From positions 5,405,001-5,469,000 of the forward strand of contig NZ_CP029188.1 of assembly GCF_003097515.1 (NCBI RefSeq): 64,000 bases of DNA, written 5' to 3'. The notes under the pieces were generated by a model, which worked only from the letters and a program-made list of their open reading frames with translations, searched no databases and was not told the origin of the DNA. Source of the stretch: Streptomyces tirandamycinicus (GTDB lineage: Bacteria > Actinomycetota > Actinomycetes > Streptomycetales > Streptomycetaceae). Shown here one piece after another: positions 59,554-64,000 of this stretch. Position 1 is the stretch's first letter, and each line of letters starts with the position of its first letter. The translations under genes were made by a program, and so were the position numbers.

Positions 59554-60150
59554 ATGCGCGCCCGCACCCTCCTCCCCGCCGCCCTGGCCGCCACGCTGCT
59601 CACGGTCGCCGGATGCGGTGCCGAAGGCGGCTCCCCGGGCGGCTCCGGCCCGGGTGGCGACACCGGGGCGGTGCCTTCGGCGGAGCCGTCACCGGCCCCG
59701 CCCCCCGCGTCGGACGGCGGTGACACCGGCGGCGGCGCCGATGCGCCCGAGGCGCTGAGGTTCACCGGCACCACCGTGGACGGCGAGCCGTTCGACGCGA
59801 AGACCCTCGCGGGCAAGCCGACCGTGCTGTGGTTCTGGGCGCCCTGGTGCCCCAAGTGCAGGGCGCAGGCGGCCGAGACGGCCAGGGTCGCGGCCGAGTA
59901 CACCGGCAAGGCCAACGTGGTCGGTGTGGCGGGTCTGGACGGGAACGCCGCCATGAAGGACTTCGTCGCCGACACGAAGACGGCGGGCTTCCCCCACCTG
60001 TCCGACGAGGCCGGCGACGTGTGGAAGCGGTTCGAGGTCACCGAGCAGAGCCACTACGTCATCCTCGACAAGAACGGCAAGACCGTCTACGAGGGCGTCC
60101 TGCCCGGCGGCGACGGACTGGCCGAGAAGGTCGCCGGACTCACCGGCTGA
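59554..60150 (+). CDS. TlpA/ResA-like thioredoxin lipoprotein
   Basis: 198 residues, ATG with AGGAG upstream. Signal sequence with lipobox near LLTVAGCG; Pro/Ser/Gly linker; thioredoxin domain with redox motif FWAPWCPKCRAQA. It probably reduces extracellular disulfides, for example apocytochrome c, receiving electrons from the CcdA-type protein encoded 6 nt downstream. Confidence 0.92.
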   Translation: MRARTLLPAALAATLLTVAGCGAEGGSPGGSGPGGDTGAVPSAEPSPAPPPASDGGDTGGGADAPEALRFTGTTVDGEPFDAKTLAGKPTVLWFWAPWCPKCRAQAAETARVAAEYTGKANVVGVAGLDGNAAMKDFVADTKTAGFPHLSDEAGDVWKRFEVTEQSHYVILDKNGKTVYEGVLPGGDGLAEKVAGLTG

Positions 60151-60156
60151 ACCGCG

Positions 60157-61041
60157 ATGCCCGATCTGCCCCTCGCCCTCGCGCTCACCGCGGGCATGCT
60201 CGCCGCCGTCAACCCGTGCGGCTTCGCCCTGCTCCCCGCCTACCTGTCCCTCCTCGTCCTCGGCGACGACAGCCCCAGCCGGGCCGTCGCCATCGGCCGG
60301 GCCCTGACCGCGACCGCCGCCATGACCGCCGGATTCGCCGCCCTCTTCGGGATCTTCGGACTGGCCGTGCAGCCCGTCGCCGGTCAGGTGCAGCAGCATC
60401 TGCCCTGGTTCACCATCGCCTTCGGGCTCCTCATGGCGGGTGCCGGGGCCTGGCTGCTCGCGGGCCGCCGGCTGCCCTCCCCGGCGCCCAAGGTCCGCCG
60501 GGCGCCCGGCCTCACCCGCTCCGTGCCCTCCATGGCACTGTTCGGGATGGCGTACGCGGCGGCCTCCCTGGGCTGCACCATCGCCCCGTTCCTCGCGATC
60601 GTGGTGTCCGCCGTCCGCAGCGGCTCCACCGGCGAGGGGGTCGCCCTCTTCGTCGCCTACGCCGCCGGCATGGGCCTGATCGTCGGAGCCGCCTCCCTCA
60701 CCGTCGCCCTCACCCGCACCACCGCCGTCACGCGGCTGCGCCGCCTCGGCGCCGCCGCCCCCCGCCTCGGCGGCGCGCTGCTGCTCCTCGTGGGCGCGTA
60801 TGTGGCGTACTACGGCTGGTACGAGATCCGGGTCCAGCGCGACCCCGCCACCCGGGATCCGGTCATCGACGCCGCGGGCGCCCTCCAGCGCACCATCGCC
60901 GACGCCCTGGACACGGTGGGCCCCGCGGGCGTCGCCGCCCTGTTCGCGGCCCTGCTGGTCACGGCGGTGGCGCTGGCCCGGTTGCGGCGGGCCCGTCGCC
61001 CGCGCGCCCGGGCGACGGCCGCGCCGCCCGCACCTCGGTGA
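60157..61041 (+). CDS. CcdA/DsbD-like thiol electron transporter
   Basis: 294 residues. Membrane segments with the paired cysteines AAVNPCGFALLPAYLS and AASLGCTIAPF, the CcdA hallmark. It passes electrons from cytoplasmic thioredoxin to the TlpA-like lipoprotein encoded before it. Its stop overlaps the apparent start of a phosphomannomutase remnant. Confidence 0.93.
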   Translation: MPDLPLALALTAGMLAAVNPCGFALLPAYLSLLVLGDDSPSRAVAIGRALTATAAMTAGFAALFGIFGLAVQPVAGQVQQHLPWFTIAFGLLMAGAGAWLLAGRRLPSPAPKVRRAPGLTRSVPSMALFGMAYAAASLGCTIAPFLAIVVSAVRSGSTGEGVALFVAYAAGMGLIVGAASLTVALTRTTAVTRLRRLGAAAPRLGGALLLLVGAYVAYYGWYEIRVQRDPATRDPVIDAAGALQRTIADALDTVGPAGVAALFAALLVTAVALARLRRARRPRARATAAPPAPR

Positions 61042-61311
61042 CCGAGCGCGACACCCTCGACGACTACGCCTCCCACCTGCTCTCCCTGGTGGACCTGGCG
61101 ACGATCCGCCCGCTGAGGGTGGTCGTGGACGCGGGCAACGGCATGGGCGGCCACACCGTGCCGAAGGTCTTCGCGTCCCTGCCGGTCGAGCTCATCCCGA
61201 TGTACTTCGAACTGGACGGTACGTTCCCCAACCACGAAGCCAACCCCCTCGACCCCAAGAACCTCGTGGACCTCCAGAAGCGGGTACGGGAGGAGGGCGT
61301 GGACCTCGGCC
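61038..61311 (+). pseudogene. Internal fragment of a phosphomannomutase (ManB-like) gene
   Basis: The plus-strand frame from 61038 reads TERDTLDDYASHLLSLVDLATIRPLRVVVDAGNGMGGHTVPKVFASLPVELIPMYFELDGTFPNHEANPLDPKNLVDLQKRVREEGVDLG. This is an internal piece of the PMM/PGM family, ending just before the DGDxDR metal loop. Both flanks of a real enzyme are missing. The GTG overlapping the CcdA stop is probably coincidental. Confidence 0.75.
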
Positions 61312-61438
61312 ATCTCGCCGCGCCTCGGCCCGCCCCGCGGCGCAGCCGCGTCGCCAGGGCCGGCCGGCGGAAACCCGATGGCCGTGGCCGGGGTGGGGCG
61401 ATGGCCGTGGCCGGGGCGGCCGGGGCGAGAATGCCGCT

Positions 61439-61816
61439 GTGAAGCATGCATCGAACGACGTGAACGAGGCGGTCGCGGGCGAGCTGCGGCTCATGGACCC
61501 CCGCGTGCGGGCGTCGCGGTCCCTCGCCGGAGAACTGCTGGACCCCGAGTTCGTCGAGGTCGGTGCTTCAGGCCGGCGCTGGACCCGCGAGGAGATGCTC
61601 GCCGCGCTGCCGGACATGGCGTGCGGTTCCGAGGAAGGCCCCCGGTACCGGCCGTCGGACATCACGGGGGCGGTTCTGGCGCCCGGGGTGGTGCACCTGA
61701 CGTACGAGACCTCGCTCGACGGCCGGCGGGCACGCCGCAGCTCGCTCTGGCGCGACCGGAGCGACGGTACCGGCTGGCGGATGTACTACCACCAGGCCAC
61801 CCCCGTCCCGCAGTAG
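61439..61816 (+). CDS. NTF2-like/DUF4440 protein
   Basis: 125 residues from a GTG. ELRLMDPRVRASRSLAGELLDPEFVEVGASGRRWTREEMLAALPD and a C-terminal RSSLWRDRSDGTGWRMYYHQATPV fit small NTF2-like proteins (DUF4440). Function unknown. Confidence 0.85.
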   Translation: MKHASNDVNEAVAGELRLMDPRVRASRSLAGELLDPEFVEVGASGRRWTREEMLAALPDMACGSEEGPRYRPSDITGAVLAPGVVHLTYETSLDGRRARRSSLWRDRSDGTGWRMYYHQATPVPQ

Positions 61817-62043
61817 ACCGCACGGCGGCGCGGCCCGGGACGGGTTCCCCGGTGGGGCCCGGTGCCGGGCACGGGTTCCCCGGTGGGGGCACGGTGCCGC
61901 GCCCGGGTCCGGGCGAGCCGGCCGGAGTCGCTTCCGGTCTCGGCGGGGCCGCCCCGAAGGCGCGTCCGCGCGGCGTCCGGGGACGCCGGGGACCCGCGCC
62001 GCCGCGCCTTCCCGGGGCGGGGGACGGCGGCGGGGCCGGTCGG
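61817..62043. other. Repeat-containing region between convergent genes
   Basis: CGGGTTCCCCGGTGGGG recurs near 61843 and 61874, with self-complementary GC-rich arms. It lies between convergent genes and could contain a terminator; no gene is apparent. Confidence 0.4.
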
Positions 62044-62565
62044 TCAGCTCGCCGCCCCGGCGCCCCGGCGGGGGAGCTTCCAGCCGGGGCGCGGGAAGTG
62101 GCAGGTGTACCCGTCCGGGTAGCGCTCCAGGTAGTCCTGGTGCTCCGGCTCCGCCTCCCAGAAGTCGCCCAGCGGCTCCACCTCGGTCACCACCGGACCC
62201 GGCCACAGGCCGCTCGCCTCGACGTCGGCGATGGTGTCGACCGCGATCCGCCGCTGCTCCTCGTCCGCGTAGTAGATCGCCGAGCGGTAGCTCCGGCCGA
62301 TGTCGTTGCCCTGGCGGTCCCTGGTGGTCGGGTCGTGGATCTGGAAGAAGAACGCCAGCAGATCGCGGTAGCCGGTCGCCTCGGGGTCGTACACCACCTC
62401 GATCGCCTCGGCGTGGTCCCCGTGGTTCCGGTACGTCGCGTCGGGGGTGTCGCCGCCGGTGTAGCCGACTCGGGTCGCCAGCACGCCCGGCTGCCTGCGG
62501 ATGAGGTCCTGCATGCCCCAGAAGCAGCCGCCCGCCAGAACGGCCTTCTCGGTTCGGGAAGTCAT
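62044..62565 (-). CDS. msrA: Peptide methionine sulfoxide reductase MsrA
   Basis: 173 residues from the ATG at 62565. The catalytic motif is GGCFWGMQDLIRRQPGV (Cys in GCFWG), with YTGG and HAEAIEVVYDP and a closing EHQDYLERYPDGYTCHF. It reduces oxidised methionine-S-sulfoxide in proteins. No MsrB or resolving-Cys fusion is seen. Confidence 0.96.
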   Translation of the reverse strand: MTSRTEKAVLAGGCFWGMQDLIRRQPGVLATRVGYTGGDTPDATYRNHGDHAEAIEVVYDPEATGYRDLLAFFFQIHDPTTRDRQGNDIGRSYRSAIYYADEEQRRIAVDTIADVEASGLWPGPVVTEVEPLGDFWEAEPEHQDYLERYPDGYTCHFPRPGWKLPRRGAGAAS

Positions 62566-62620
62566 GTCCCATGTCCTTTCTGTCCGGACCCCAGTCTCCC
62601 GCAGCGTTCCGCACCGTTCC

Positions 62621-62670
62621 GCCCCGCACTGCCCTGCACTGCCCTGCACTGCCCTGCACTGCCCTGCACC
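62621..62670. repeat. 10-nt tandem repeat upstream of msrA
   Basis: The unit GCCCTGCACT is repeated four to five times head to tail, followed by GGGCCGCACC copies. The array is about 55-105 nt before the msrA start, close to where its promoter should be. Confidence 0.7.
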
Positions 62671-62871
62671 GGGCCGCACCGGGCCGGGCTGGGCGGAACG
62701 GAACGGTGCGGGAGGCCCCGGGGATCCGCGGCGCATGGTGTCGCCGCGCGGCGGCGGGTTCGCCTGGATGGGAGCGGTTCAGGGAGATCGACTCGAACAG
62801 TTCATGAACTGAAGTCGCCGAGCTGGCCAAATCCGGCCCCACTCGCACGGGTTGGGGGCAGACTTGTCTCC

Positions 62872-63249
62872 ATGCATTCAACTTCTGAATTAGAAGCTTC
62901 GATGTTGCGGACGGCCGCTTCAGTTGTCGGTGCGGCGGTGCTGTCGGTGCTGACGGGGCTGACGGTCTTGACGGTGCTGACGGTGCTGACGGCGGCCGGT
63001 GCGGCCCAGGCAGCGCCGGCGGCCGGAGGAGACGAGCCCGCGCCCGAGTGCGTCCACTACGCGGCGACCTGGCGCTACACCCACGTGACCAACGCCTGCG
63101 ACACCGCGTACCGGTTGACGGTGGAGTACACCGACGGCACCGGAGTGCCCTGTCGCGAGGCCCAGCCGGGCGCGACGGTCACCTTCCCCGGGTACGGCCC
63201 CGGCGGCAACGGCGTCGTGCGGGTCCGGCTGTGCCCGCCACCCCACTGA
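62872..63249 (+). CDS. Tendamistat-like secreted alpha-amylase inhibitor
   Basis: 125 residues from ATG 62872, or 115 from ATG 62902. A signal peptide has a repetitive VLTVLTVLT core ending AAGAAQAAP. The mature part has four cysteines and the WRY motif (ECVHYAATWRYTHVTNACDT) followed by TVEYTDGTGVPCREAQPGATVTFPGYGPGGNG, matching tendamistat spacing. Tendamistat-type inhibitors bind mammalian alpha-amylases through WRY. It should be exported and disulfide-bonded. Confidence 0.9.
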   Translation: MHSTSELEASMLRTAASVVGAAVLSVLTGLTVLTVLTVLTAAGAAQAAPAAGGDEPAPECVHYAATWRYTHVTNACDTAYRLTVEYTDGTGVPCREAQPGATVTFPGYGPGGNGVVRVRLCPPPH

Positions 63250-63335
63250 TCCCGCCCGCGCCCGCGCCCGCGCCCCGCCTGGGCCCGCGCCCCGGCCAGG
63301 TCCGCCCGCCGGGGAGGGTGCTACGGTTGCGCCGG

Positions 63336-63950
63336 ATGGACACACGATTCCGCGTGGGCGAGGTCATCGTCCGCCGAGAGATGCTCGACGGACTCGAGTG
63401 GCTGGTCCACCCCGTGCGGGTCGCGGGTGACGACGAGCACGCCCTCGCCGTGTACCTGGCCCGGGGCACGCCCCTCACCTTCGGCCACGGCGACTTCCGC
63501 TGGGGCCCGCACCCCTGGCGGGCGCTCGCGCCCGAATGGCAGTCGGGCGGCGTGCTCCAACTCCAGCGCCCGGGCGACGGCTACGCGGTGTGGGGCCGCT
63601 GGGACGGGGACGGACTACGCGAGTGGTACGTCAACTTCCAGGCTCCGTTCATCCGTACGGAGCGCGGGTTCGACACGCTCGACCACGAACTGGACCTCAT
63701 CATTCCCGGCGACGGCTCCCCGTACCGCTGGAAGGACGTCGAGGCCTTCGAGGAGCGGGTGCGCACCGGCGGCTTCACGGCGGAGGAGGCGGCCGGTGTG
63801 CGGGCGGCCGCCTCTCGGGTCGCCGATCTCGTCGAACGCGGTGAGTGCTGGTGGGAGCGGTGGCGGGAGTGGGCGCCGCCCGCCGGGTGGGAGGTCCCCG
63901 CGGCCGTCGCCCTGACGGCGCAAGGCGGCGGCGCGCCGGGCGCGGGCTGA
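63336..63950 (+). CDS. DUF402-domain protein
   Basis: 204 residues, ATG at 63336. Segments VGEVIVRREMLDGLEWLVHPVRV, WYVNFQAPFIRTERGFDTLDHELDLI and AFEERVRTGGFTAEEA match the DUF402 family, including conserved Asp residues. DUF402 proteins include nucleoside di/triphosphate hydrolases and FomD-like enzymes. The exact substrate here is unknown. Confidence 0.9.
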   Translation: MDTRFRVGEVIVRREMLDGLEWLVHPVRVAGDDEHALAVYLARGTPLTFGHGDFRWGPHPWRALAPEWQSGGVLQLQRPGDGYAVWGRWDGDGLREWYVNFQAPFIRTERGFDTLDHELDLIIPGDGSPYRWKDVEAFEERVRTGGFTAEEAAGVRAAASRVADLVERGECWWERWREWAPPAGWEVPAAVALTAQGGGAPGAG

Positions 63951-64000
63951 GGCCCGCCGCGGCCCACCGCGGCCGCCCTTCTCGGCACCGACCGAAGCGG

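Overview
The window looks like chromosomal DNA from a Streptomyces or close relative. It is very GC-rich with GC-biased third codon positions, has many GTG starts and GTGA/ATGA stop-start overlaps, and carries typical actinomycete families (DUF397 next to an Xre/DUF5753 regulator, SigB/F-type sigma factor with partner-switching proteins, DmdR-type iron boxes, a rifampicin-associated element). I see no rRNA, tRNA, CRISPR array or insertion sequence. Most genes look like chromosome-arm accessory content: a toxin system, specialised metabolism, an antibiotic resistance gene and several gene remnants.

Layout. 1-365: tail of a RibD/DHFR-like reductase. 567-7155: a minus-strand Rhs/YD polymorphic toxin operon (SseB-like protein, WXG100-like protein, 1585-aa Rhs protein with a ~140-residue variable tip, candidate immunity protein). 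7545-13612: partner-switching genes (STAS antagonist, GAF-PP2C phosphatase, MEDS-STAS, MEDS-HATPase, SigB/F-type sigma factor) plus a decayed second MEDS-STAS copy. 13816-24976: an iron-regulated locus with a divergent Opp/Nik-type ABC importer and a dioxygenase-SbnB-decarboxylase-SbnA-MATE operon, with two iron boxes between them. The gene set fits an aminopolycarboxylate siderophore of the EDDS/EDHA kind. 25064-33806: a compact polyketide locus with one 2474-aa highly reducing synthase in the fungal order KS-AT-DH-MT-ER-KR-ACP and a separate reductase.

34004-41562: a whiJ-like trio (HATPase, Xre/DUF5753, DUF397), a PLP-dependent dehydratase divergent from its LysR regulator, an ArsR-type regulator plus MFS exporter preceded by 14-nt iterons, and a BtrH-like protein. 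41740-44309: a RibD-like reductase coupled to a truncated SRPBCC gene, then a rifampicin monooxygenase (rox) with an upstream rifampicin-associated element. 44962-49219: a coupled operon for a secreted beta-helix protein, a lipoprotein and a polytopic membrane protein.

49348-54410: MerR-HEAT and HEAT proteins, four SRPBCC proteins, a TfoX-N protein, an ArsR regulator and a DUF427 protein. 54667-57543: MauE-like protein, a cysteine-rich radical SAM enzyme and a methyltransferase in one operon. 57789-61041: membrane protein, Crp/Fnr regulator, TlpA-like lipoprotein and CcdA. 61038-63950: a phosphomannomutase remnant, an NTF2-like protein, MsrA, a tendamistat-like secreted alpha-amylase inhibitor and a DUF402 protein.

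The best candidates for under-described biology are the iron-regulated aminopolycarboxylate locus, the fungal-type PKS, the MauE/radical SAM/methyltransferase operon, the beta-helix/lipoprotein/membrane operon, and the Rhs toxin tip with its neighbour protein. All functions are inferred from sequence reading; no database search was run.
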